Shown: piece after piece, positions 1-5,417 of the stretch
How positions within the stretch are numbered: the first letter of the stretch is position 1
How the letters are laid out: every line of letters starts with the position of its first letter
Made by a program: the position numbers and the translations under genes
Assembly: GCA_031274075.1 (NCBI GenBank)
Contig: JAISQQ010000194.1
Location: 1 to 6,519 of the forward strand
Direction of reading: 5' to 3'
Source: Accumulibacter sp.
Lineage (GTDB): Bacteria; Pseudomonadota; Gammaproteobacteria; Burkholderiales; Rhodocyclaceae
Length of the DNA: 6,519 nt
The notes under the pieces: model-generated
Told to the model about the DNA's origin: nothing
The model's input: the letters and a program-made list of their open reading frames with translations, nothing else
The model's database searches: none

Positions 1-31
1 TTAATACGTAAAACGCTCCAAGGGGAAGATC

Positions 32-1312
32 GTGGCCGACCGCAACTATGGATTTGAAACCCTGAGCCTTCATGCCGGACAGATTCCGGACGCCGCGACC
101 GGCAGCCGTGCCGTGCCGATCTATCAGACGACATCGTACGTCTTCGATTCGCCCGATCACGCCGCCAGCCTGTTCAACCTCCAGACTTTCGGCAACGTCT
201 ATTCGCGCCTCTCCAACCCGACGGTCGCCGTGCTCGAAGAGCGCATCGCCGCGCTGGAGGGCGGACGCGCCGCCGTTGCCGCGGCGAGCGGACTCGCGGC
301 GCAGATGCTGGCCTTGCTCAACATCCTCGAAGCCGGCGACGAAATCGTCGCCGCGCGCGCGCTTTATGGCGGTACCTACTCCCAACTCGACGTCAATTTC
401 CGCAAGCTCGGCATCGAGACGAACTTCGTCGATTCCGACGACCCGGAAAACTTCGCCCGCGCCATCACGCCGAAGACCAAGGTGCTGTACGCCGAAACCC
501 TGGGCAATCCGTCGCTCAACGTGCTGGACATCGAGCGCGTCGCGAAGATCGCCAACGACGCCGGCCTGCCGCTGTTCGTCGACAACACCTTCGCTTCTCC
601 CTGGCTCTGCCGTCCATTCGAATGGGGAGCGGCGGTGGTCCTGCATTCGGCGACGAAATTCATCGGCGGACACGGCACGACGATGGGCGGCCTGGTCGTC
701 GAATCCGGAAAATTTCCCTGGGACAACGGAAACTTTCCCTGCATGACTGATCCGTCGATCGGCTATCACGACGTCCGCTTCTACGAAACCTTCGGAGACT
801 TCGGCTTCACCGCGAAATGCCGCATGGAAATGCTGCGCACCTTCGGCCCGACGCTCTCGCCGTTCAACGCCTTCCTGCTTCTCCAGGGCGTGGAGACGCT
901 CTCCCTGCGCATGGAACGGCATTGCTCGAACGCGCTCGCCGTCGCCCGCTTCCTCGAAACGCATCCCAAGGTCGCATGGGTCAATTATCCCGCCCTGCCG
1001 TCGGGAAAATATCATGCGCTGGCGCAAAAATACCTTCCCCGCGGCGGCGGCGCGGTACTTTCCTTCGGCATCGAGGGCGGCGCGGCGGCCGGGCAGAAAT
1101 TCATCGACAACGTCGAATTCCTGTCGCATCTTGCCAATATCGGCGACGCGAAGACGCTGGTCATCCATCCGGCATCGACCACCCACCGCCAGATGAGCGA
1201 GGAACAACAGATCGCCGCCGGCGTTCCGCCCGACCTGATCCGTCTCTCGATCGGCCTGGAAACGCTTGACGACATCCTTTGGGACATCGACCGCGCCTTG
1301 TCGAAAACCTGA
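32..1312 (+). CDS. metY: O-acetylhomoserine sulfhydrylase (O-acetylhomoserine aminocarboxypropyltransferase)
   Basis: Cytosolic PLP enzyme of the Cys/Met metabolism family. It makes homocysteine from O-acetylhomoserine and sulfide, the direct sulfhydrylation route to methionine. Visible in the 426-residue product: the YSRLSNPT block at 57-64, in which Y and R contact the PLP phosphate of the neighbouring subunit; ASGLAA at 85-90; the cofactor-binding aspartate D184 in LFVDNTFASP; the Schiff-base lysine K209 in HSATKFIGGHG; and the C-terminal IHPASTTH and RLSIGLE blocks, with R404 the likely substrate-carboxylate arginine. Length and the long insert between about 220 and 270 fit MetY rather than the shorter MetB/MetC/MetZ. 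The GTG start is preceded by AGGGGAAG at 21-28 and gives the usual N-terminus (YGFETLSLHAGQ). No stem-loop with a T-run follows it. Family assignment is firm; activity with O-succinylhomoserine or serine-derived acceptors cannot be excluded. Confidence 0.95.
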   Translation: MADRNYGFETLSLHAGQIPDAATGSRAVPIYQTTSYVFDSPDHAASLFNLQTFGNVYSRLSNPTVAVLEERIAALEGGRAAVAAASGLAAQMLALLNILEAGDEIVAARALYGGTYSQLDVNFRKLGIETNFVDSDDPENFARAITPKTKVLYAETLGNPSLNVLDIERVAKIANDAGLPLFVDNTFASPWLCRPFEWGAAVVLHSATKFIGGHGTTMGGLVVESGKFPWDNGNFPCMTDPSIGYHDVRFYETFGDFGFTAKCRMEMLRTFGPTLSPFNAFLLLQGVETLSLRMERHCSNALAVARFLETHPKVAWVNYPALPSGKYHALAQKYLPRGGGAVLSFGIEGGAAAGQKFIDNVEFLSHLANIGDAKTLVIHPASTTHRQMSEEQQIAAGVPPDLIRLSIGLETLDDILWDIDRALSKT

Positions 1313-1374
1313 AGAACGCCGGGCCGCTTCATCGCGTGAAACTCCAGCGCGTGAAACCGTTGGCCGGGGACTCG

Positions 1375-1398
1375 TCACACTCATCACACTTATCACCA
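1375..1398. repeat. short 9-nt tandem repeat in the metY-rhodanese spacer
   Basis: The spacer 1313-1515 (203 nt) holds no convincing gene. It contains TCACACTCA, TCACACTTA and a partial TCACCA in a row, a 9-nt period of two and two-thirds units. Just before it, the 10-mer CGCGTGAAAC occurs twice, at 1333-1342 and 1348-1357, with a 15-nt period. Direct repeats on a 9-nt and a 15-nt spacing in an intergenic region could be regulator sites for the rhodanese gene or simple slippage products. A TAGAAT hexamer at 1451-1456 might be a -10 box, but no matching -35 is visible. Confidence 0.35.
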
Positions 1399-1515
1399 AA
1401 ACGAATAAGTTCAGCAGAAGAAATTCGTTCGATTTTCATCGCTGGATCGATAGAATGTCTCCGGATTTTTGGCAAGGGTTCCGTGGATCATCGGGACGCA
1501 TCGCAGGAGATAAGC

Positions 1516-2010
1516 ATGTCGACATCGGCGGCAAAAGTGATCAAGCTTCCCGAAACGCGCGCGAACGAGAGCCTGGACGAGATCATCCTCCGGGCGGAGG
1601 CTCGCGCCCGCGAGCGCGGCGTCGCGTATCGCGGCGAGCTTGCCCCGGAGGAAGCGTGGCGTCTGGCGCAGGAGTATCCGGGCGCGAAGCTGGTCGATAT
1701 CCGCACCCCGGAAGAGCTGACGCTGATCGGGCGCGTGCCCGGCGCCGTTGAAATCCCGTGGCGGCTGTTCAGCGACTGGGAGCTGAATCCGCGTTTCCTG
1801 AGAGAGATCAAGAAGACCTTCCTGCCGGCCGACGCGATCCTGCTGCTATGCCGTTCCAGCGTGCGTTCGCGCGAGGCGGCCGAGCTGCTGGCGGGCGAGG
1901 GCTTCGGCAACTGCTTCAACGTTCTCGAAGGCTTCGAAGGCGACAAGAACGAAGCGGGACAGCGCGTCATCGCCGGATGGAAGGTGCGCGGCCTGCCCTG
2001 GTCGCAATGA
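1516..2010 (+). CDS. single-domain rhodanese-like sulfurtransferase
   Basis: Product of 164 residues with one rhodanese domain at about 42-163. Rhodanese landmarks: KLVDIRTPEE at 58-67, with the conserved aspartate D61; GAVEIPW at 76-82; and the active-site loop CRSSVRS at 112-118, where C112 would carry the persulfide. The loop deviates slightly from the common CRxGxR[ST] form, having S instead of G. No signal peptide or membrane segment is seen, so it is cytosolic. The first 40 residues are a charged helical lead-in. The start at 1516 is chosen because AGGAG (1505-1509) precedes it at a good spacing and the rhodanese homology begins shortly after. The frame stays open upstream to 1279, but that extension overlaps metY and lacks family features. 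Its position between metY and the YeeE-type transporter genes suggests that it moves sulfane sulfur from an imported donor toward assimilation; this role is inferred. Confidence 0.9.
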   Translation: MSTSAAKVIKLPETRANESLDEIILRAEARARERGVAYRGELAPEEAWRLAQEYPGAKLVDIRTPEELTLIGRVPGAVEIPWRLFSDWELNPRFLREIKKTFLPADAILLLCRSSVRSREAAELLAGEGFGNCFNVLEGFEGDKNEAGQRVIAGWKVRGLPWSQ

Positions 2011-2042
2011 CCGGATCCTGCCCGCCCGCGCGCCGTTCAGGG

Positions 2043-2074
2043 CCAGGGCGTTCATGTCGGCGCATGAAGCCTGG
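2043..2074 (+). terminator. bulged stem-loop after the rhodanese gene (possible transcript 3' end)
   Basis: About 30 nt past the rhodanese stop, CCAGGGCGTTCATG (2043-2056) pairs with CATGAAGCCTGG (2063-2074) in a 12-bp stem with two single-G bulges and a 6-nt loop. No T-run follows, so it is not a classical intrinsic terminator. It could stabilise the 3' end, or help separate the rhodanese transcript from the transporter genes. Confidence 0.4.
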
Positions 2075-2093
2075 AACGAGCGCCGGCGCGTCG

Positions 2094-2165
2094 TCGTCCC
2101 GGCGAAAGCCGGGACCCAGCGCCTTCCCCAAATCCCCGGATTCCGGCGGACAAAGGAATGAGGGG
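2094..2165. repeat. dispersed two-hairpin intergenic repeat ('WVPAFAGTT' type)
   Basis: TCCCGGC, loop GAAA, GCCGGGA at 2097-2114 is a perfect 7-bp hairpin closed by a GNRA-type tetraloop. A weaker second hairpin follows at 2134-2165: CCCC plus ATTCC pair with GGAAT plus GGGG around a 2x2 internal loop. Read on the minus strand, the first part encodes WVPAFAGTT, a signature widely seen in spurious ORFs across proteobacterial intergenic repeats (recollection of such repeats, not a search). The layout is REP/BIME-like: small, palindromic and between genes. Its distal end supplies the AGGGGAGGG purine run that serves the leader ORF at 2172. Confidence 0.7.
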
Positions 2166-2171
2166 AGGGCG

Positions 2172-2237
2172 ATGGCCGCTGCCCGCGCTGAAACGCAAAA
2201 CGCCCTGAACCTCCGCTCATGTCGATCGACTGGCTGA
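2172..2237 (+). CDS. 21-codon leader ORF overlapping the start of the transporter gene
   Basis: ATG at 2172 is preceded by AGGGGAGGG (2161-2169), the strongest Shine-Dalgarno-like run near the transporter gene. The product is MAAARAETQNALNLRSCRSTG. Its TGA at 2235-2237 lies 19 nt inside the next gene (ATG at 2219, +2 frame), which has no ribosome-binding sequence of its own. This geometry is typical of translational coupling, in which ribosomes finishing the leader re-initiate at or near 2219. The peptide resembles no family I know, and the purine run is part of the dispersed repeat. Whether the leader is translated is inferred. Confidence 0.35.
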   Translation: MAAARAETQNALNLRSCRSTG

Positions 2238-2665
2238 ATTTCTCGCCGGCGGCGTCGCTGGTCGGCGGCTTGTTGATCGGCGTGGCCTGTACTTTCCTGC
2301 TGCTCGGCATCGGCCGGTTCGCGGGGATCAGCGGCATCGTCAGCGGCCTGCTCGATCCGGGCAGCCGCGATTTCGGCTGGAAAAGCGCCTTCGTCGCCGG
2401 GCTGGTGATCGCGCCGAGCGTGCTCAAACCCTTCTCGCTGGTCGAATGGCCCGATCTCCAGCAGGCCGGCGGAACCAGCGGATCATTGCTCGATTTCGTC
2501 CTCGGCGGCTTCCTGGCGGGCATCGGAGCGCGCCTGGCCAAGGGCTGCACCAGCGGCCACGGCATCTGCGGGCTGGGACGCTTCTCCCGGCGTTCGCTCG
2601 TCGCGGTCGTTCTGTTCATGGGCGCGGCCATGAGCGTGACTTACGTCTTCCGTCATCTGGCGTGA
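2219..2665 (+). CDS. YeeE/YedE-family transporter subunit, N-terminal-half type (sulfur-compound uptake)
   Basis: Inner-membrane protein of 148 residues, one half of a split YeeE/YedE transporter, sometimes called PmpA/PmpB-type. Full-length YeeE (TsuA) imports thiosulfate. Hydrophobic segments lie at about 12-33, 34-45, 56-70, 89-106 and 126-145. Signature: GARLAKGCTSGHGICGLGRF at about 103-122, with C110 and C117, plus an early C24. Conserved cysteines in this family are thought to pass the thiosulfate ion through the membrane. The start at 2219 gives the usual family opening (acidic, DW, FSP, then the first helix). An in-frame TGA at 2189-2191 rules out an upstream start. No Shine-Dalgarno is visible, and initiation may depend on the overlapping leader ORF at 2172. 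The next gene overlaps its stop by 4 nt, so the two are translated together. The substrate is inferred from the family and from the neighbouring rhodanese and metY. Confidence 0.88.
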   Translation: MSIDWLNFSPAASLVGGLLIGVACTFLLLGIGRFAGISGIVSGLLDPGSRDFGWKSAFVAGLVIAPSVLKPFSLVEWPDLQQAGGTSGSLLDFVLGGFLAGIGARLAKGCTSGHGICGLGRFSRRSLVAVVLFMGAAMSVTYVFRHLA

Positions 2666-3099
2666 TCGCCGTGCGCGTCGCCCGGCCCGTGATCGCCTTG
2701 CTCTCCGGACTGCTGTTCGGCATCGGGCTGTTCGTCTCGGGCATGAGCAATCCGGCCAAGGTCCAGGCTTTCCTCGACGTTTTCGGCGCGTGGGACCCCT
2801 CGCTCGGACTGGTCATGGCCGCCGCCCTCGGCGTGGTGGTCGTCGAATTCCACGGCGCGCGCGCCATCGACCGCTCTTTCGTCGGCGAACCGTTCCACTG
2901 GCCCGAACCGCAGCCGGTCGATTTTCCGCTCCTTGTCGGCAGCGTCGTGTTCGGCGTCGGCTGGGGAATCGCCGGGCTTTGTCCCGGAGCCGCGCTGGTC
3001 GGCCTCGGGCTAGGTCAATTGCCCGCCGCCGTTTTCGTCACCGCCATGCTCCTGGGAATCGCGCTCGTCGGACAGATGACAGATGACAGAGGACAGTAA
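2662..3099 (+). CDS. DUF6691 / YeeE-type transporter subunit, C-terminal-half partner
   Basis: Membrane protein of 145 residues, the partner half of the split YeeE/YedE transporter. Landmarks: GLFVSGMSNPAKVQAFLD at 22-39 followed by FGAWDPSL (41-48), and GIAGLCPGAAL at 102-112 with C107, the cysteine matching the second pore signature of fused YeeE. Hydrophobic stretches lie at about 8-27, 48-62, 88-106, 109-118 and 122-137. The GTG start at 2662 shares the sequence GTGA with the stop of the upstream gene, so translational coupling is expected. The frame is open further upstream, but only as a shadow of the preceding gene. The C-terminus is odd: the last residues, roughly QMTDDRGQ, and the TAA stop are encoded by a heptamer repeat array (3071-3097). 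The native end was probably replaced or extended by repeat DNA; the membrane core is complete. Confidence 0.87.
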   Translation: MIAVRVARPVIALLSGLLFGIGLFVSGMSNPAKVQAFLDVFGAWDPSLGLVMAAALGVVVVEFHGARAIDRSFVGEPFHWPEPQPVDFPLLVGSVVFGVGWGIAGLCPGAALVGLGLGQLPAAVFVTAMLLGIALVGQMTDDRGQ

Positions 3100-3170
3100 T
3101 ATTTGCGGGCGCGAAGCGCCCGGTAACTGAACTGTCCTCTGTCCTCTGTCCTCTGTCATCTGTCCTCTGG
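3071..3170. repeat. heptamer-array inverted repeat between convergent genes (putative bidirectional terminator)
   Basis: The left arm 3071-3097 is built of ACAGATG, ACAGATG and ACAGAGG units. The right arm 3131-3170, read on the minus strand, holds five 7-nt units of AGGACAG or ATGACAG. The innermost 27 nt of each arm pair at 25 positions. Between them sits a perfect 7-bp hairpin: CGGGCGC (3106-3112), loop GAA, GCGCCCG (3116-3122). Both convergent genes end inside it: the transporter's TAA (3097-3099) closes the left arm, and the aminotransferase's TGA (3156-3158) lies in an ATGACAG unit of the right arm. It could act as a terminator or a 3'-end stabiliser for both transcripts. There is no T-run, so intrinsic termination is not certain. 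Confidence 0.75.
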
Positions 3171-4349
3171 AACCGGGTTCTCCCGCCAGCGTTGCCGTAT
3201 TTCGAGCAGCTTTTCTCCGGCGGCGTCCAGCGTCGCTTCGCGCTTGGCGAAATGGAAGCGAATATAGTTATGCACCGGCTCGCGGAAAAAACTGGAACCC
3301 GGCACGGGAGCGACGCCCACGCGCCGGGTCAGCCATTCGGCGAAGTAGGTGTCGTCGAAGTCCGTGCCGCGGATGAATTCGCCGATGTCGACGAGCACGT
3401 AATAAGCGCCCTGCGGCGGGTAGTAGGACAGTCCGGCGCGGTCGAGCCAGCCGAGAAGGCAGGCGCGCTTCTTCGCGTAGGCGTCCCGCAGTTCCGCGTA
3501 ATAGGAATCCGGGAATTCCAGGGCGGTGACCGCGGCCGCCTGCAGCGGCGCGGCGGCGCCGACGGTCAGGAAGTCGTGGACTTTCCTCGCGCCGTCGATC
3601 ACGTCCGGCGAGGCGATCACGTAGCCCAGCCGCCAGCCGGTGATCGAATACGTTTTCGACAGCGAGGAGCAGGAAATGGTGCGCTCGAACATGCCCGGCA
3701 GCGCGGCGAAATAGCGGTGCCTGCGCGGCGCGTAGACGATGTGCTCGTACACCTCGTCGGTAATCACGAAAGTGTCGTACTTTTCGGCCAGCCGGGCGAT
3801 GACGAGCAGTTCCTCCTCGCTGAACACCTTGCCCGAGGGGTTCGACGGGTTGCACAGGATGATCGCCTTCGGGCCTTGGGCGAAGGCGGCTTCCAGCGCC
3901 GCCGGGTCGAAGCCGAAGGCGGGCGGCGCGAGCGGCACGAAGATCGGCTCCGCGCCGGAAAGGATCGCGTCGGCGCCGTAGTTCTCGTAGAACGGCGAGA
4001 AGACGACGACCTTGTCCCCGGCGTTGCAGACGGTCAGCATCGCGGCCATCATCGCCTCGGTGCTGCCGCAGGTCACCACGATATTCCGCTCCGGGTCGAT
4101 GTCGAGGCCCATCAGGCGGCTCTGCTTGGCGGCCAGCGCCTGGCGGAAATCGGCGGCGCCCCAGGTCACGGCGTATTGATGCGGCCCCTCGCGCATGGCC
4201 CGGACGCCCGCGTCGAGCAACGCCCGCGGCGGGTCGAAATCGGGAAAGCCTTGCGAGAGATTGATGGCGCCGTGCTGATTGGCGATGCGGGTCATGCGGC
4301 GAATCACCGATTCGGTGAAGCCGCGGATGCGTTCACTTTTCCGGGGCAT
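3156..4349 (-). CDS. class I/II PLP aminotransferase (methionine / kynurenine aminotransferase type)
   Basis: Fold-type I cytosolic aminotransferase of 397 residues, complete. Visible: INLSQGFPDFDPP at 29-41, typical of the branch holding YbdL-type methionine aminotransferases and kynurenine aminotransferase / cysteine-S-conjugate beta-lyases; NPSNPSGK at 167-174, with N170 contacting PLP; ITDEVY at 196-201, with D198 pairing to the pyridine nitrogen; the Schiff-base lysine K232 in SSLSKTYS; GWRLGY at 238-243, whose R240 binds the phosphate; and R364 in YIRFHF, the substrate-carboxylate arginine. It probably transfers the amino group between methionine or aromatic amino acids and a keto acid. 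With metY and sulfur-uptake genes next door, a methionine-related role is attractive but inferred. No Shine-Dalgarno precedes the ATG, but the N-terminus matches the family. The last residues (PEDR) and the stop lie in the heptamer repeat. Confidence 0.9.
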   Translation of the reverse strand: MPRKSERIRGFTESVIRRMTRIANQHGAINLSQGFPDFDPPRALLDAGVRAMREGPHQYAVTWGAADFRQALAAKQSRLMGLDIDPERNIVVTCGSTEAMMAAMLTVCNAGDKVVVFSPFYENYGADAILSGAEPIFVPLAPPAFGFDPAALEAAFAQGPKAIILCNPSNPSGKVFSEEELLVIARLAEKYDTFVITDEVYEHIVYAPRRHRYFAALPGMFERTISCSSLSKTYSITGWRLGYVIASPDVIDGARKVHDFLTVGAAAPLQAAAVTALEFPDSYYAELRDAYAKKRACLLGWLDRAGLSYYPPQGAYYVLVDIGEFIRGTDFDDTYFAEWLTRRVGVAPVPGSSFFREPVHNYIRFHFAKREATLDAAGEKLLEIRQRWRENPVPEDR

Positions 4350-4383
4350 GTTTTCTGGACGGGATATTGATTGCGATAGCGCC

Positions 4384-4389
4384 AGTGTA
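4384..4389 (-). promoter_or_regulatory. possible extended -10 element for the aminotransferase gene
   Basis: On the minus strand, TGC followed by TACACT resembles an extended sigma-70 -10 box. Transcription would begin around 4377, leaving a leader of about 28 nt before the ATG at 4349. No good -35 hexamer is visible at the expected distance, so this is only a candidate. Confidence 0.22.
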
Positions 4390-4455
4390 GCAGGGGAGGC
4401 GGGCCTTTTTCCGCTTCCTTCAAAGTTTCAATGAGGGAGAAAGAGTGGATGGGAA

Positions 4456-4483
4456 TTAATCGTGGGTTGTTCCCTATTATTTC
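4456..4483 (+). repeat. copy 1 of a 28-nt direct repeat flanking the toxin-antitoxin locus
   Basis: The repeat starts TTAATCGTGG and ends CCCTATTATTTC. It matches the copy at 5381-5408 at 24 of 28 positions in the same orientation. A second short block, AGGGAGAAAGAG at 4434-4445, matches AGGGAGGAAGAG at 5342-5353, placed 10 nt upstream here and 27 nt upstream there. On the minus strand the core of the other copy reads GGGGACAGACCACGATTAA, a form I recall near REP-associated (Y1 / TnpA-REP) transposases in proteobacteria. No transposase gene is in the window. Confidence 0.7.
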
Positions 4484-4511
4484 AAACTCGTGACAAATGC
4501 CGGCTGTTGAT

Positions 4512-4540
4512 TTGGAATATTATCTATTTTCATGTATAAC
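4512..4540 (+). promoter_or_regulatory. candidate sigma-70 promoter of the toxin-antitoxin locus
   Basis: TTGGAA (4512-4517) and TATAAC (4535-4540) are separated by 17 nt, with 4/6 and 5/6 matches to the consensus hexamers. Transcription would start near 4547, which coincides with the second of two in-frame ATGs. This favours ATG 4547 over ATG 4532 as the toxin start and suggests a leaderless or nearly leaderless transcript. Such operons are usually repressed by their antitoxin at this site; no clear palindrome was found. Confidence 0.45.
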
Positions 4541-4546
4541 CCGGTC

Positions 4547-4927
4547 ATGAATGAGAAACCCCTCCAATGGATTGCCAGCAGTTACAAAGACCTCATGGCA
4601 TTGCCTCGCGGCGTGCGGCGCCTGTTCGGTCATGCGCTGTCGTTGGCGCAAGCGGGCAGGTCGCACGTTGCCACGAAGGTGCTCAAGGGTTTTGGCGGCG
4701 CGGGCGTATTGGAGTAGTGGAGAACGACGCGGGCGGCGCCTGCCGCGCGGTCTACACTGTGTAGGTTCGAGGAGGCGGTTTTCGTGCGGCATTGTTTCCA
4801 GAAAAAGAGCAAGCGTGGCAGCGAAACCCCGAAAGAGGACATGGACATCATCCGCGACCGTCTCAAGGTGGCAACGGAAAAAGCGAAGGAGTTACAAAAT
4901 GAAAAAGAGCGTCTTCAACGGCGTTGA
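4547..4927 (+). pseudogene. broken RelE/HigB-like toxin (phage Gp49-like, DUF891; Tad family)
   Basis: Toxin of a type II toxin-antitoxin pair; relatives are ribosome-dependent mRNA interferases. The first part reads MNEKPLQWIASSYKDLMALP and continues to KVLKGFGGAGVLE, then hits TAG at 4715-4717. One lost base near 4714 explains this: the next frame continues as VVENDAGGACRAVYTV, the expected family sequence, until TAG at 4762-4764. One extra base there returns to the original frame, which reads RFEEAVFVRHCFQKKSKRG and runs on to TGA at 4925-4927. The relics restore a normal domain of about 126 residues, interrupted by a 16-codon out-of-frame stretch. In the original frame only the TAG at 4715 stops translation. 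The C-terminus overlaps the antitoxin start by 29 nt, as in intact toxin-first loci. A sequencing or assembly error is the alternative, but two errors within 50 nt would be needed. Confidence 0.82.
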
Positions 4928-5234
4928 AATTTGGGAAAGCTCCGGCAACGTGTTTGCCGACCTGGGGCTGCCCGATGCGGAAAAACTCAAGATCAAGTCG
5001 GGCCTCGTGATCGAGATCATGAACGCCATCGATCGCCTCGGCTTGACGCAGCAGGAAGCCGCGCGCCGGATGGGCATCACGCAGCCGAAGGTCTCCGACA
5101 TGATGCGCGGCGATTTCTCGAACATCTCCGAGCGCAAGCTGATGGATTGCCTGAACCGCCTTGGCTACGACATCGAAATCAAGGTGAAGCCCGCTGTTGA
5201 AGCGGTCGGACATCTGACGCTGGCCGTCGCCTGA
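4899..5234 (+). CDS. XRE-family antitoxin (HigA/Ata-like, HTH_37 type)
   Basis: DNA-binding antitoxin of 111 residues, expected to bind the neighbouring RelE/HigB-like toxin and repress the operon. A helix-turn-helix spans about 46-70: LGLTQQEAARRMGITQPKVS, followed by DMMRGDFSNIS. The N-terminal part (FADLGLPDAEKLKIKSGLV) is typical of antitoxins paired with Gp49/DUF891 toxins. The ATG at 4899 has AAGGAG at 4886-4891 at good spacing, so this start is firm and the gene can be translated independently of the broken toxin. The order toxin then antitoxin matches HigBA and Tad-Ata systems. With its toxin inactivated it may now be a solitary regulator, able to neutralise related toxins in trans; this is inferred. 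The C-terminal tail beyond residue 95 looks native. No terminator-like hairpin is seen in 5235-5380. Confidence 0.88.
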   Translation: MKKSVFNGVEIWESSGNVFADLGLPDAEKLKIKSGLVIEIMNAIDRLGLTQQEAARRMGITQPKVSDMMRGDFSNISERKLMDCLNRLGYDIEIKVKPAVEAVGHLTLAVA

Positions 5235-5380
5235 CCGGGACGGCGATGCTCAATCCAGGCTTGCGGCGGCGTTGAGGAAAGCGCCCGAGCCATTCAAGAC
5301 ACGATTGATTCCCAGGGCAGCGGGGTATGGCGAGGGATACAAGGGAGGAAGAGATGACGCATCAAAGATTATCCCAAAAT

Positions 5381-5408
5381 TTAATCGTGGTCTGTCCCCT
5401 ATTATTCC
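5381..5408 (+). repeat. copy 2 of the 28-nt direct repeat, adjoining the methyltransferase stop
   Basis: It starts TTAATCGTGG and continues TCTGTCCCCTATTATTCC. It matches the copy at 4456-4483 at 24 of 28 positions, 925 nt apart in the same orientation, and an AGGGAGGAAGAG block lies upstream at 5342-5353. It ends 9 nt before the stop codon of the minus-strand methyltransferase, so it marks the border between the GC-rich toxin-antitoxin segment and the low-GC methyltransferase gene. Confidence 0.72.
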
Positions 5409-5417
5409 CCGCTATTT

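Noticed and set aside
1279..1515. N-terminal extension of the rhodanese frame back into metY
   Set aside because: It overlaps metY, encodes low-information sequence over the repeats, and the ATG at 1516 has a well-placed AGGAG.
2446..2661. Upstream extension of the second transporter subunit
   Set aside because: It lies within the first transporter gene in another frame and reads as arginine-rich shadow; the GTGA overlap at 2662 gives the family N-terminus.
3131..3170. CRISPR-like array from the regular repeats
   Set aside because: The units are 7 nt in direct tandem with no spacers. It is a microsatellite-like inverted repeat, not a CRISPR.
3192..4370. 392-codon open frame on the plus strand opposite the aminotransferase
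   Set aside because: It mirrors a clear aminotransferase with all PLP motifs on the other strand. Its product is rich in R, G, V and H with no family features, as expected for a GC-rich antisense shadow.
4700..4770. Programmed ribosomal frameshifting in the toxin gene
   Set aside because: Two shifts in opposite directions within about 50 nt would be needed, and no slippery heptamer or downstream stimulatory structure is evident. Mutation or sequencing error is simpler.
4551..4898. Long N-terminal extension of the antitoxin frame
   Set aside because: It runs through the toxin gene in another frame and has no family resemblance; AAGGAG at 4886-4891 points to the ATG at 4899.
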